A stretch of DNA of 64,000 bases, taken from positions 58,156,602 through 58,220,601 of the forward strand of contig JANJXV010000013.1 of assembly GCA_024803745.1 (NCBI GenBank), written 5' to 3'. Made by a program: the position numbers and the translations under genes. The stretch comes from Megascapheus bottae. Taxonomy: Eukaryota > Chordata > Mammalia > Rodentia > Geomyidae. The notes below the pieces were generated by a model, which saw only the letters and a list, made by a program, of their open reading frames with translations, was not told the DNA's origin and made no database searches. Below, in pieces: positions 21,681 to 59,999 of this stretch (positions within the stretch are counted from its first letter, which is position 1; each line of letters begins with the position of its first letter).

Positions 21681-24108
21681 GGTGTCCTTGGAGACAGCTG
21701 GTGGCAGCTAGTGGCAGGGATGGTAGACTGTGATGGGGCCAGGGTCTGGGGTCAGTGCCTGGCCCACACCTGAGGACAGAGAAGCCAAGCTGGTACTTCC
21801 TCCTGGCAGGCCAATGGCTTTGCTATTCCCAGGACTGGACCTATGACCTTGCTGAGGGACTGTCCCTGGTTCTCCAGGTCCAGGGCCACAGCCCTCGATG
21901 GCCTGGCCAAACTCCCCAGGGGATCCTCAGGGAACAGAGTCCAGTGGCCCCTGGCCCAAATGTGTCCACTGAGGTCTCATTTCTACCTAGGCCCTTAGCC
22001 TTGCACAGAGAAGAGGCTGACTGAGAGGCTGGGAAATGGGGCCAAGGCTGAGAGTGGGGAGCTCTCTCAGAGCACAGAGAACAGCTCCCCCAAAACTGTT
22101 GAGGGAAGCGGGAACTGACTGCCACAGGAGAGTGGCAGAAAAGCACCAGGCTGGAGCCCTGGGAAGGAAACGACTGATGTCAGAGAGAGATCAGGTGGGC
22201 AGACCTGGCTCCTACCCTTCCTAGACCTCTCCCCAAGGGTGCCTGCGTAAGTTCATGGCCCCAGGCCAGCAGCCTCTAGCAGCTACCAAAGAGGCCAGCT
22301 CTGGGGTTCCTCTTGGGCCGGAGAGCCCATTTCAGAGAAGGATCCTGTGGTTTGTTTCTGATGGGTTCCCCGGTACCCAGAAGGAAGTCTGGGGGATATA
22401 TAGGGTCTCTTTACCCTGGGGTGGCCAAGAGCAGGACTTTGACCACGGGGGTAGCAAGGGTTAGCACAGGGAGGCCCTGGAGAAGATAAGGGTGGGGCCC
22501 CCTAGTCTCCAGCACAGACGAGAGTCTCTGTCCTGGTCAAGGCCTCTCCAGGGGTGGAATCCCTCTGGCCCCATCTTTGAAAACTAGGCTTGAGTGCCGA
22601 TGTGAGTAGGTATCTGATCTGGGCAGGATTCTGTGGTCTCCCGGGTAGAGGGGAAATACCCAGGGCCAGCCTGATACTGAAAGACAACCTGAAGTGTCAG
22701 CCTGTCCCCAAGTCCCTGAAAGGAGAGCTAGATAACACCTTTGACTGTCTTTAAAGGCTCTGCAGCCAACAACCCAATGGGTTCACCTGTCTTCCACCTC
22801 CTGGAAAATGTCACCAGTGAAGGTGACAAGAAGGAAGCTAGTTCAGCATTTTGGGGTCTTCTCTAGAAGGGGTCACCAGCGGGTGGTGGCATGAGGGCCA
22901 AGGCACAGTCTCAGAGGCATCCTCCCCCTCCCATGCTTAATGGTTTGACCAGGTCCTCAGGGACTCCCCACTGCCGGGGCCTGGCTCCTGGCTTGCCAGA
23001 GGGGGCTTGGCCAGATTCTTCTGTCCAACTTGCCATGGAGAATGTCCGGAATGCTCATGATCTCAGTGGGTGAGTCTAAGTGTTTGTTTAACAGGATTCC
23101 TGGCAAGCCCAACCTAGGGCTCAAAGCACGTGGGGCCAGGTACACACACCTGAGCAAAACAAACCAGCACAGACCCAGGCCTGCAGGCGCACAGACCTGT
23201 GCAGGCTAGGACAAGCCACCCTCCCCTTTACCTCTAGGCTGGGACTTTTGCCCCAAGTTGGGGGGCTTCAGGGCTACCCCCTGCTCCCAGAAGTCTTACT
23301 CCCAGGGCTTTCCCCAGCGAGGCCCAGAGAAAACTAGTGTCAGTGGAGCTGGCGCTGACCAGGCCCCGTTCTGGGGGCCCTGGGGGCCCCAGCTGCACTT
23401 TGGTTCTGTAGTCCAGGTCTGGATGTGAAGGGAGGGAAGTGGAGGGGAGGAGGCCCAGTGGGGCAGGGAGGGTGGAGGAGCTGACTCCAAGTTCAAATTC
23501 CAGCTCCACATGCTGAGTGACCTTGGGGAGGGGTCAGCTTAGTCACTGGGGCGCCTGGCTGCCCTCCTGGGAGCTGGGTGGGGCCGGGGACAGGAGATCC
23601 TTCAGGTCCAGGCTGACTTGCTCCGGGAAGGGTGGTTTTTGGGAGTCCTCCACCCACTGGGAGAGAGGGGAGGCAAAGACAAACTGGGAAGGTCTGGGCG
23701 GGGGCCCTAGGCTGGGAGGCCAAGGAAGGGGCTGGGAAGGGGCGGCAGGTCCAGGAGGGGCCTAGGCACAGGGGGTACCGCAGACAGGCTGGGAGGAAGG
23801 AGGGTCCCTCCCAGAAGGCCTGCTCACCGGGATGGGGCAGCAGTGGCCTGCGGTCCCTGGTCAGACGCAGACCAGCGCAGCCTGACCCAGGGCCAGGAAA
23901 CTGGGGCAGCCGGGGCGGACACCCACTGGCCCTTGCCAGCACTTCCTTCTAGGGGAGACGCTGCCCCTGCTCCCCTTCCCCTGGGCTTCACCCCAACCTG
24001 CCCCCTGAGGCCCGACCCGCCGAGTTGGGGACCCCGGGGGCCCCCGGGCGGGGAGGAGCGGGGGTGGGGGTGGGAAGACGCGGCGAACTCCCGGGAGGAC
24101 GCACTCAC
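21681..24108. other. EPS8L2 5' UTR start and first intron
   Basis: The ATG at 21680-21678 is preceded on the minus strand by CAAGGACACC, giving A at -3. Possible acceptors for this exon lie just upstream at about 21698 (CACCAG) and 21709 (CACTAG). The remainder to 24108 is intron without recognised coding sequence. Confidence 0.5.
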
Positions 24109-24625
24109 CCGCTCCCCGCCGCCGCGCTGGGTCTCCGCGGCCGTGCGCTGGGTCTCCGCGGCCGTGCGCTCCCCGCCGCCGCCGTGCGCTCCCCGCCGCC
24201 GCGCTGGGTCTCCGCGGCCGTGCGCTCCCGCCGCCGCCGTGCGCTCCCCGCCGCCGCCGCCGCCGCCGCCGTCAGTCCGCGCCCCGCGCTGGGTCTCCGC
24301 GGCCGTGCGCTCCCGCCGCCGCCGTGCGCTCCCCGCCGCCGCCGCCGCCGCCGCCGTCCGTCCGCGCCCCGCGCTGGGTCTCCGCGGCCGGGGAGGGGCC
24401 CGGAGAGGAGGAACCTGAGCGGCAGGTTGGCGAGCCACCCTCGAGAGGGCCGGGCGCGGGGCGGAGCTGGGTGCGTGCGGCTGCAGGTGGTGCCAGCCGG
24501 GGAGCCGCCCGGGGCCGGGCGGAGCATCTCCCCTCCCCGCCTTCGGTGGCGGGGAGCCTGGGGCGGCCGCGTCTGGAGAGGGTCCCTGCGGGGAGCCCCA
24601 CGCTGAGATCACCTAGCTGAGCAGG
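23960..24625 (-). promoter_or_regulatory. EPS8L2: EPS8L2 CpG-island promoter and likely noncoding first exon
   Basis: A very CpG-rich block upstream of the coding start. On the minus strand a good donor (CGG|GTGAGTG) lies at 24107-24108, so a noncoding exon ending at 24109 is likely. Two copies of a roughly 95-bp segment (about 24204-24298 and 24299-24390) each contain a long (CCG)n run on the plus strand, read as CGG in the transcript. The CpG island fits a housekeeping-type promoter; the exact start site cannot be read from sequence. Confidence 0.6.
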
Positions 24626-25740
24626 TAAGGGCGGCCTCCTCCTGCCCAGCCCCGTGGCTGCCGGGAGAGGACTGTGCAGAGCCCCAGGCGCCCTGCTCAC
24701 CCGGCTGCCACAGCTGCTCAGGGCAGGGCAGGCCACACGCGGCCCAGCTGATGGTGTCCACCCTAGGAGAGGAGGCAGCAGGGGCCCTGACCTGGGCCTG
24801 GGCCTGGGGCGGGGATAGCGGGAATGGGTGCTGCCCGGGACGGCATGGTCCCGGGGGGCAGCTTCAGAGAGGCAGCACCGGTGTGTGTTGGAGGGACACA
24901 GCCCCTTCCTGGGAACGCGGTGCCGTGCCCACGGGGCCAGGCGGCACTGTCCTCTGGCCTGCACGCCGGGCCGCCACCGTGCACTTGCTTGAGCCCAAGG
25001 CAGGCCTGGCTTCCTGGTTCACAGCCTTGCGCAGCTGATCTCACAGAACCTGCCAGGCCCTGCCCCGTGTGTGACCTTGCCAAGGCCCAGCAGGTGAGGC
25101 CCGGCACTCAGCTGTGAGCAGGGAGGAGCAGGGGCACACCTGTGCCCTCACTCCTCTGGGCAGAGCATAGGAAATGTGCCACGCGGTGAACAGCTGAGGA
25201 GGCTGCCAGGGTCCCACCTGGCCGACACACATCTGTGCTGGGCCCTCTGGAGCCAGGGGGCCCCCGAGCTTCAGGTGACCACTGCTTTTTTGTCAACAGA
25301 TGCCAAGGGCTTAATGCCCAGCTGACTATGAAGGTGACAGGCTCCTTGCCTGGCCTGTAGGACAGGCTGGTGACAGCAGAAGTACCCGGCCCATCCTGAG
25401 TGAGGGAAGGAGGGTCCAGGCCCCTCCCATACCACCTGTGCAGCTGTGCAGCTGAGCATCAGAGTGGGAGGGCAGACCCTCGGGTCACATTCCCCATGGC
25501 CTTTGGGGGCTGCCAAGGAGCCATGGGTGAGATCAGGTGCCCAGAGAGAACCTCGTCCAGGTGTGGGGCCTGCCCACAGAGCAGAGAGCTTCCAGCTGAG
25601 TGCCAGGCAGCCAGGCCAGAGGTGAGAGGGGGCTCCAGGACCAGGTAGTACAGGTGGAGAGGAAGGTGGACTCGTGTGTGTCAGAGCCCATGGAAGGTAA
25701 TAGCGGAGAACTAGGTACCCAGGTCAAACCCCAGTAGTGG
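24626..25740. other. sequence between the EPS8L2 promoter and the TMEM80 3' end
   Basis: GC-rich, unique-looking sequence. I recognise no coding exon and no repeat family in it. Confidence 0.5.
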
Positions 25741-25750
25741 TATAAGAACA

Positions 25751-25756
25751 TTTATT
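25751..25756 (-). terminator. TMEM80: candidate TMEM80 polyadenylation signal AATAAA
   Basis: AATAAA on the minus strand, about 1.09 kb past the TMEM80 stop. A second AATAAA lies at 25917-25922 inside a SINE. Either could end the transcript; which one is used cannot be told from sequence alone. Confidence 0.35.
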
Positions 25757-25842
25757 TAAAACAGGAGATTTGAACATGTTATTTCAAACAGACACACCAA
25801 AAATGAAAGAACAATAAATAAATATCATAAAAGTATGTTTAG

Positions 25843-26165
25843 AGCCTGATACCAGTGGCTCCAGGCTGAGATTAGAGGGTGCAACGCCAGCCTTGGCAGG
25901 GAAAGTTAGTGACACTTTTATTTCCCACTGACTGCTGAAAAGCTAGAGTTGGAGGTGTGGCTCAAGCGCTGGAGCACTAGTCTTGACTAAAAAGCCAAGC
26001 CCTGAGTTCAGGTACTGGGACGGACACACACACACACACACACACCTGTGTAGTTAGCTAAGTCTGCTAACTCTGAGCCTTCATCCCAGTGGCGTGGGAG
26101 GCAGGAGGAGTGAGTTTGAGGCCAGCCTAGGCAAAGTTACTGAAATTCTATTGCAAAATAAAAAC
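25843..26165 (+). repeat. B1-headed SINE, CA repeat and B1-like fragment
   Basis: A plus-strand dimer lies at about 25843-26022. A perfect (CA)n run follows at 26023-26046, then a B1-like piece (GTGGCGTGGGAGGCAGGAGG, GAGGCCAGCCTAGGC) ending in A-rich sequence near 26165. Confidence 0.75.
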
Positions 26166-26843
26166 GAAAGTGTATGGAGTACGGCTCAGGTAGTAAGAGC
26201 TTGGCAGCCTGACGGGGGTGCATTGGCTGGGCCTGAGAAGAGCCCAGGCCTGGCTCGGGGAGTGCAGCAGGCTCTCAGAACCAGACTCAGGGCCAGTGCG
26301 GAAATCTGGGATGCCAAGAACGTCTGTGTGAGAAAAACACGTGGTGAATGACAGCAGCCAGGCTCGCCCTGGGGACCTGGCTGTGGAAATGGCTGGGGTG
26401 CCGTTTCCCTGTGGTGGGGACAAGGTGGACCCGCTGGCCACCCTTTTGGCAACAGCGATGTCTCTGCCTCCTGCTAGGCCCTGGTGGCAGCTGTGGCCTC
26501 TCCACTCAGCCACAGGGCTTGCATAGCACCTGAGGTAACCATTCCCCGGGATTAACACCCCCTCTCCCCCCACCGGGACCAAATGCAACACCCGTGTCTC
26601 AACAATTTGTTTTATCCTGGACTTAAATGACTACCCCACCTAAGAAGATTTGTAAGCCATCCCAAACCACGGACAAAGCCGGATGTGGAGATCTGCCTCG
26701 TGGTAGAGCACCGGGCCCCAAGTTCAGGCCTCAGTCATGGCATGGAAAAAACCAAAAACGAGAAAACACACAGAACCAAAGCATCTACAGCAAGTCATAG
26801 GAAGGAGGCCGTGGAGACCGTGGAGTGGGCTGCTCAGGCACAC

Positions 26844-53614
<26,771 letters not shown>

Positions 53615-54649
53615 GTAACATGAGCTCCGATCTATGGCTGTGCCCACTGTCCTCTGGAGGCCCTGGCCAGCCTGGGAGTCCCACACTGGCCAACAAGGCT
53701 CACAGCTTTACTGTCCCAGAGATGGAGACCCTGGAGAATTGCCACCAGCGCGGCTTTCCTGACTGGGTTGGGCGTGGGGTGGGGATAAGATGGGCTTATT
53801 TCCGAAGGAAAGGCTTATTGTTGTTCACATGAGCCTTTCTCTTTGAGCAGTGTGTGCTGCTCCCAGGAGTCTGTACTTCTGCATTATCTTGATGTAGTGG
53901 ATGAGAGATCCAAATTCAGACAGGCATCATCTAATGCAGCTGGAGTACAGAGACATGTGTGAGTGCTGAGGGTTTTCTGGCAGGTCAGCCTTCTGCACAA
54001 ATGAGTTGCATCCTGGACAGAAGGTCACAGTGCTTCGTGACCATGAGATTTCCCATGGCTTCCTCTAGTGTCTGGGCCTCAGCTTGTCAGACAACTGTTC
54101 TGCCTCAGAGTTGTACCTCAGTCTGCTGGGGCCCGCTGGCAACAGGGTGGGATTCCTGATTTAAGGTGTGAGGATGAGAAGAAAACGACTAGAAACAGAT
54201 GGGGTCGGGAGGTGTGCAGCTCAAGACTGCAGTCCAAGACTACAGGTTAAGACTGCAGCCCCGTTTATTCTTAGTTCCAGTCTTATACACTATCTTAGAG
54301 ACAGGAAACATCCAGGGGTTACTTCGTACAAAACAATGAGCAAGTTTCAGACATAACAGTCCAGCAAGAAGTGATAAAGCCAGAAAGTTCACACTACTGT
54401 GGACACAGCCCAAAGTGCGCAAGCATGGTGTCACCCATCATGGTACAAGTTATTTTTCATAACAGCTCATCTCCCCTGGTGCTTATCTTAAGCGATACTG
54501 ATCTGTGGGTCAGCCTGACCCCACATTCGGCTCCCATCAGTCCTCTTGGCTTTCTTTTTGTCCAAGGTCTTAGATGGAGGACTAAGAACCTAAGTCCTAA
54601 GCAGCTTCACTTTGACTGTTTGGGTAGTAAATGTTAGAAGCAGGAGTCT

Positions 54650-57300
54650 TGAGCTGTGAAGATGGCTTACCAGTAGACTGCTTGCCTAGCATGCATGAAG
54701 CCCTGGGTTCAATTCCTCAGTACCACATAGATAGAAAAAGCCAGAAGTGGCACTGTGGCTCAAGTTGTAGAGTGCTAGCCTTGAGCAAAAGAAGCTTAGA
54801 AACAGTACCTAGGCCCTGAGTTCAAGCCCCAGGACTGGCCAAAAAAAAACCAAACAAACCAGTCTTGGGAACTTTGCTGCCTGGGCTATTGTCAAACCTT
54901 GGTCCTCAGATCTCAGCCTTTTCAGTAGATGGGGTTACAGGCATCCTGTGCCTGACTGAATGTTTTTAATAGGAAATGAATTTGTTTTCAAGGAAAAAAG
55001 AGTAGTTTCTGCTCTTTTACCAGGATTTCTACTCTGAAGATAGAGAATGCTTGCCTGGCAGCACTAGGTGGGGCTTTGATTTGCCAGCCTGCGCACGGAT
55101 GCTCTCTGCAGCTCTAGGTTAACACATAATCCATGCCGACATCTGGGCAGCAAAAGCTTATTAAAAAGAAAAAAATTCTTTCATCCTGATGTCCAGAGAT
55201 AATGTCCTATCCATGTTTTTTGTGTGTTTACGGACTCTTAAAATGAGAGGCGAAGTTTATGCACAGTGAGGCCTGAACCCTCGCACGCGGTCAGGGAGAC
55301 TGGGTACACCAGTCACTGGAGACCCTCTCACGAGGCTCCTCCCATCAGCCTATCGCCTCTTCTGTCTGCAGAAGTCAGTTCCCACCTCGGAGAATGTCAC
55401 GCCAGGACTAGTGTGTACCTGTCTGGCCTTGTTCCCTAACTTGTGTCCAGCAGAGCCTTCGAGCGTCTGTGTCCCTCCTCCGGCGGCTCCAGCAGTATCT
55501 GCAGAAGCAGCTCCCTCTTCACTTGAGTCGCCTGGGGATATTTGTTAAAATCAACTCATAGCTCCATGTAGGTCTGCTTTTTTTTTTTTTTTTTTTGTAT
55601 TTTGACTTGGATTATTTCAAAGTGTGGAAGATATTGTAGGTTTTTTTGGGAGGGGGAATACTGGAATTTGAACTTGGCCTGGTGTTTGCTTGGCTAGTAT
55701 TCGTCTTGAGGCATATCCCCATCCTATAGATTTATCACTTTTTTGTTTTGTTTTGTTTTGCCAATCCTGGGCCTTGAACTAAAGGCCTGAACACTGTCTT
55801 TGGGCTTTCCCAAGGCTAGAGTTCTTACCTCTTGAGCCACAGCACCACTTCCAGCTTTTTCTGTGTATGTGGTACCAGGGAATGGAACCCAGGTCTTTGT
55901 GCATGCTAGGCAGGCATTCTACCACTAGGCCAAACCCTCAGCCCCTTCTTCCCTTCTTGTCTCTAGGAGATACTATGCTGTGGAATAATTTAAATATATT
56001 TTACTGTTGTGTTGAGACAGTGTCTCTGTGATCCTCCTATCCCAACCATCCTCAGTGTGGGAATTAATGCTGTGCTTTTAAATGAATGAGACTGGACTTA
56101 TTTCATGCCTAAGAGTGTTCTCTTTCTTGGTGAGTATTCCTGATGTACTTGATTTGGCTGAACACCAGTGGCTTACACCTGTAATCCTGGCCGCTCAGAA
56201 GGCTGAGGTCTGAACCTGATCTGAAGCCAGCCCAAGAGGACAGATTGTTGAGAATTTATCTCCAAAAGAACTCAAAAGGCCAGAACAGAGCTGGGTGCTA
56301 ATGGCTCACTCCTGTAATCCTATCTACTTAGGGGGTTGAGACTGAGGATCTGGTTTGAAGCCAACCTCTCAGGAATGTCTGTGAGACTCTTATCTCCAGT
56401 TACCAGCAAAAAGCTGGAAGTGGAGCTGTGGCTCAAATGGAGCTCCCACCTTGAATGAAAAAGCTAAGGGACAGTGCCTAGGACCTGAGTTTAGCCCTAG
56501 TGCCAACACCTCCTCCCCCGAAAAGCCAGCACTGGAGTCATGGTAGAGTGCTAGCCATGAGCAGAAGAGCTGAGCAAGAGTTTATAGTACATGGCTCTGA
56601 ATTCAAGCCCTGGTACCCTCACCAAGAGAAAAGAAAAGCCGGGTGTGATGTTCATACCTGTAATCCTAGCTGTTCAGGAGGCGGAGATTTGAGGATGGAA
56701 GTTCAAAGCCAGCCTGGGCACTAAAGTCCATGAGACTCTTTTTTTTTTTTTTTGGCCAGTCCTGTGCTTGAGCTCAGGGCCTGAGCACTGTCCTTGGACT
56801 TTCTCAAGGCTAGAGCTCTACCACTTGAGCCTCAGCACCACTTCCGGCTTTTTTCTATGTATGTGGTGCCAAGGAATCGAACCTGGGTCTTCATGCATGC
56901 TAGGCAAGCACTTTAACCTCTAGGCCAAACTCCCGGCCCCTCCATGAGACTCTTATCTCCAGTTAACCACCAGAAAACCGGAAGTGGAGCTGTGGTTCCA
57001 AATGATAGAGCGCTAGCCTTGAGAAGCTCAGGATCAGTTGTCTTAGGCTCATGACTGAGAAAGGAAGGAAGGAAGGAAGAAAGAAAGAGAAAGAGAGAGA
57101 GAAAGAAAAACGGGCTGGGAATGTGGCTTAATGGTAGAGTGATGATTCCTCAGTACCACATATACTGGGGAGCCCGGCAGGAGAGGGGGAGCCAAAAGTG
57201 GCACTGTGGCTGAAGTGATAGAGTGCTAACCTTGAGCCAAAAAGAAGCTCAGAGCCAGTGCCCAGGCCCTGAGTTGAGGCCCCAGGACTAGCAGAAAAGG
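54650..57300. repeat. SINE cluster in DEAF1 intron 10
   Basis: ID-like dimers lie at about 54650-54842 (plus), 55760-55945 (minus) and 57115-57300 (plus). B1-headed elements lie at about 56155-56280, 56290-56500 and 56640-57050, the last being interrupted. A GAAA/GGAA microsatellite lies at about 57060-57108. Confidence 0.75.
56741..56940 (-). mobile_element. ID-like dimeric SINE nested in a B1-headed SINE, with target-site duplication
   Basis: The 200-bp insert begins with poly-T and ends CCAAACTCCCGGCCCC. It is flanked by perfect 14-bp direct repeats TCCATGAGACTCTT at 56727-56740 and 56941-56954. The host element continues in register after the second copy. Confidence 0.95.
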
Positions 57301-57814
57301 AAAGACACACAGACAGACTGACTCATTTGGTGTTGGTTTTAGTGTCCAGTAATGCTATTCGGCCAAAATAGCTGCTGGCACTGCTCAAATCTGTCTGAAG
57401 AGCTGTCCATAGCATTTAACCTCCCTGTTGAACCCGCATTTCTGCCTCCTGGGTATGCTCGAACTCTGTGAGAACCGGACAGAAATTATTTGAAATCTAA
57501 AAGCACAACAGTAAAGAGAAGTCACTAAGCTGTTCAGCAGTGCTTATGAGACAGTGAGAGACAGAAACCATTCCCCAGGGCTGAGGACCTCCTTCCGCGG
57601 TAGAGGGCCTTCCTGGTGGCTTGGGCAAGGGCCTGGGTTAGAGCCCCAGCACAGCCCAAAACAAAATGGCACACAAAACAATATGGATATAAGGCCATAT
57701 ACATTACATAGCTGCAATTTCAGCTACTCAGGAGTAGCCCAAGGGGGTTGAGGGCAGCCTGAGAAGTTTAGCAAACTCTATCTCAAAATACAAGAAATAA
57801 AAAGAGGTGGGGGC

Positions 57815-58637
57815 TGGCAACAATAGCTCATGCCTGTAATTCTAGCGACAGGAAGTTGAGGTCTGAGGATCTTGGTTCAAAGCCAGCCTGGGCAGAACAT
57901 TTCTTGAGATCCTTACCTCCAATCAACCAGAAATGGCACGATGGCTCAAATGGTAGAGTGCTAGCCTTGACTTGAAGAGCTCAGGGACAGCACCCAGGCC
58001 CAGAGTTCAAGCCCCACAACCAACAAGATAAATACATAAATAAAAAGGTGGGGGATAGCTCAGTGGTAAGAGCTGACCTGGCATTGAAGCAGCTCAGGAG
58101 GCCCAAGCAAGAAGATTTTTTTATTAGGTTACGTGACCTGGGAGTGTCTTTTTCTTTCTTTTCTTTTTCTTTCTTCTTCTTCTTTTTTTTTTTTTTTTTT
58201 TTTGCCAGTCCTAGGGCTTGAACTCTGGGCCTTGGCACTGTCCCTGAGCTTTTCAGCTCAAGGCCACTGCCCTACCCCTGAGCCATAGCCCCTACTTTGA
58301 GTTTTCTAGTGATTAATTGGAGATAGAGTCTCAGATTCTTTAGTGACCAGGCTGGCTTGAACTGTGATCCTCAGATCCTCAGCCTCCTGAATAGCTAGGA
58401 TTACAGGAGTGAGCTACCATGCCCAGCTTTTTATTTATTTATTTATTTACTGCCACTCCTGGGCTTGAGCTCAGGGCCTGAGCACTGTCCTTGGACTTTC
58501 TCAAGGATAGAGCTCTACCACTTGAGCCTCAGTACCACTTCCGGCTTTTTTTCTATGTATGTGGTACTGAGGAATTGAACCCAGGTCTTCGTGCATGCTA
58601 GGCAAGCACTTTAACCACTAGGCCACACTCCCAGCCC
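57815..58637. repeat. SINE cluster in DEAF1 intron 10
   Basis: A plus-strand B1-headed dimer lies at about 57815-58020. A minus-strand B1-headed dimer lies at about 58200-58430, preceded by a long pyrimidine tract. A minus-strand ID-like dimer lies at about 58447-58637. Confidence 0.8.
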
Positions 58638-58659
58638 CTGGCTTTTTTCTTTTCTTTTT

Positions 58660-58965
58660 TTTTTTTAAGTAGCTTATATTAGATGTACATGAGAGGATTT
58701 CATTTTTCCTTAGTTAATTTTCATTAGTTACACAGCAGGAAATGTTTTAATTCTATTTTATTGTCAGGATAATGTATAGAGGGATTGCAGTTACATTCAT
58801 CAGACGGTGGGTACATTACTTCTTGAGTCTTGATACCCCCTTTTCATGTTTTTGTCACCCTTTCCCTCCCACCAGCCTTTAGCAGGGGATTTCGCGGCTA
58901 TGTTTCTGTACATGTTTACAGTGTATCCCAATCAGTGTTACCCCTCTGTTACTTCATCTTTCCCA
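58660..58965. repeat. unclassified interspersed repeat, copy 3 (longest)
   Basis: It contains GGGATTGCAGTTACATTCAT, GTTTTTGTCACCCTTTCCCT and TTTACAGTGTATCCCAATCA, shared in part with copies at about 41150-41410 and 49395-49500. No coding capacity is visible. Confidence 0.5.
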
Positions 58966-59999
58966 AACATTTTGTTCTTTTTTGTGTGTCAGTACAGTGG
59001 CTTAAACTCAGGCCCTTAACTTTTTCACTTAAGGCTGGTGCTGTACCATTTGAGTCATACCTCTACTTGTAGCCTTTTGCTGGTTATTGGAGAAAAAGTC
59101 TCACAGACTTTTCTGCCCAGGCTGGCTTTGAGCCACCATCCTCAAATCTCAGTATTACAGATGAGCAAGTCTCTGCTAGTGCAAACGTTGGGGCCACCTC
59201 AGGATTTGTTTCTGTCAGCTTCTGTTTCTGACTTGTCTTATACCTGATCATTTCTAACTGCTTACTAAACATGGTCATTTAACAGGTAGATGAGACTTGT
59301 TTCTGTTACATTTTGTTCATTCCCTGAAAAGTGTTGGATGTTATTAGAGCAGCGGTGGGTCCAGCTCCTTGTCTGGGTCGTGCCTGGCATACCCCTAGTT
59401 CTGGTCTGGACAGCGCAGTGTCCAGCTGACCCCTCTAGCACAGCCATTCAGCTCCAAACCCCACCTGGCAGTAAACAGGCGCTAAGACACTTGCCAGTAC
59501 TTTGGCCCGCTTTCAGAGGGCCTCACGTGCAGGCACAGGCTGCGTGCTGCCTGTCTCCAGTATAACCACATCAGTGCTTCCGTCAGGATGATACAGTGGC
59601 TATGGGCAGCTATCCTGTAGATTGAGGCAACGGGTGACCACAGATGCCGGCACGAGCTCTCTGGGCTCTTGTAATATGGCGGACAGGAGCCTCTGTCATA
59701 GAGCTCTGGTGGGCTCCAGATTAGAGATCAAACCCTTTGAGAGCCAGCCCTGGAGGGTCTTACAGGACATGGTCTCAAGGTCACGAAAGGACAGATGGGA
59801 GCTCAGATCCCTCGTCATGCACTGTGAAACTGTCAGTGTGGGTGAGAAGTGGGCAAGATGGACGACCACGGTCTGAAGGGAAGCATGGCCATGGTGGCCT
59901 TTGTGCCTGTGCAGAGTGACAAATATGTCCTATTCCCTGAAGGAGCTGCCGGAACACTGGTGCTTAAATATTAATTGGTATTAAAAGTGCAGCTGGCAC

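Noticed and set aside
22900..23080. Plus-strand frame ending at GTGAGTC, looking like an exon
   Set aside because: Only a donor-like string is present. There is no known gene on this strand in the region and no partner exon was found.
23824..24964. Long Ala/Arg/Gly-rich frames on both strands
   Set aside because: They come from CCG repeats and CpG-rich sequence of the EPS8L2 promoter, with no splice or domain support.
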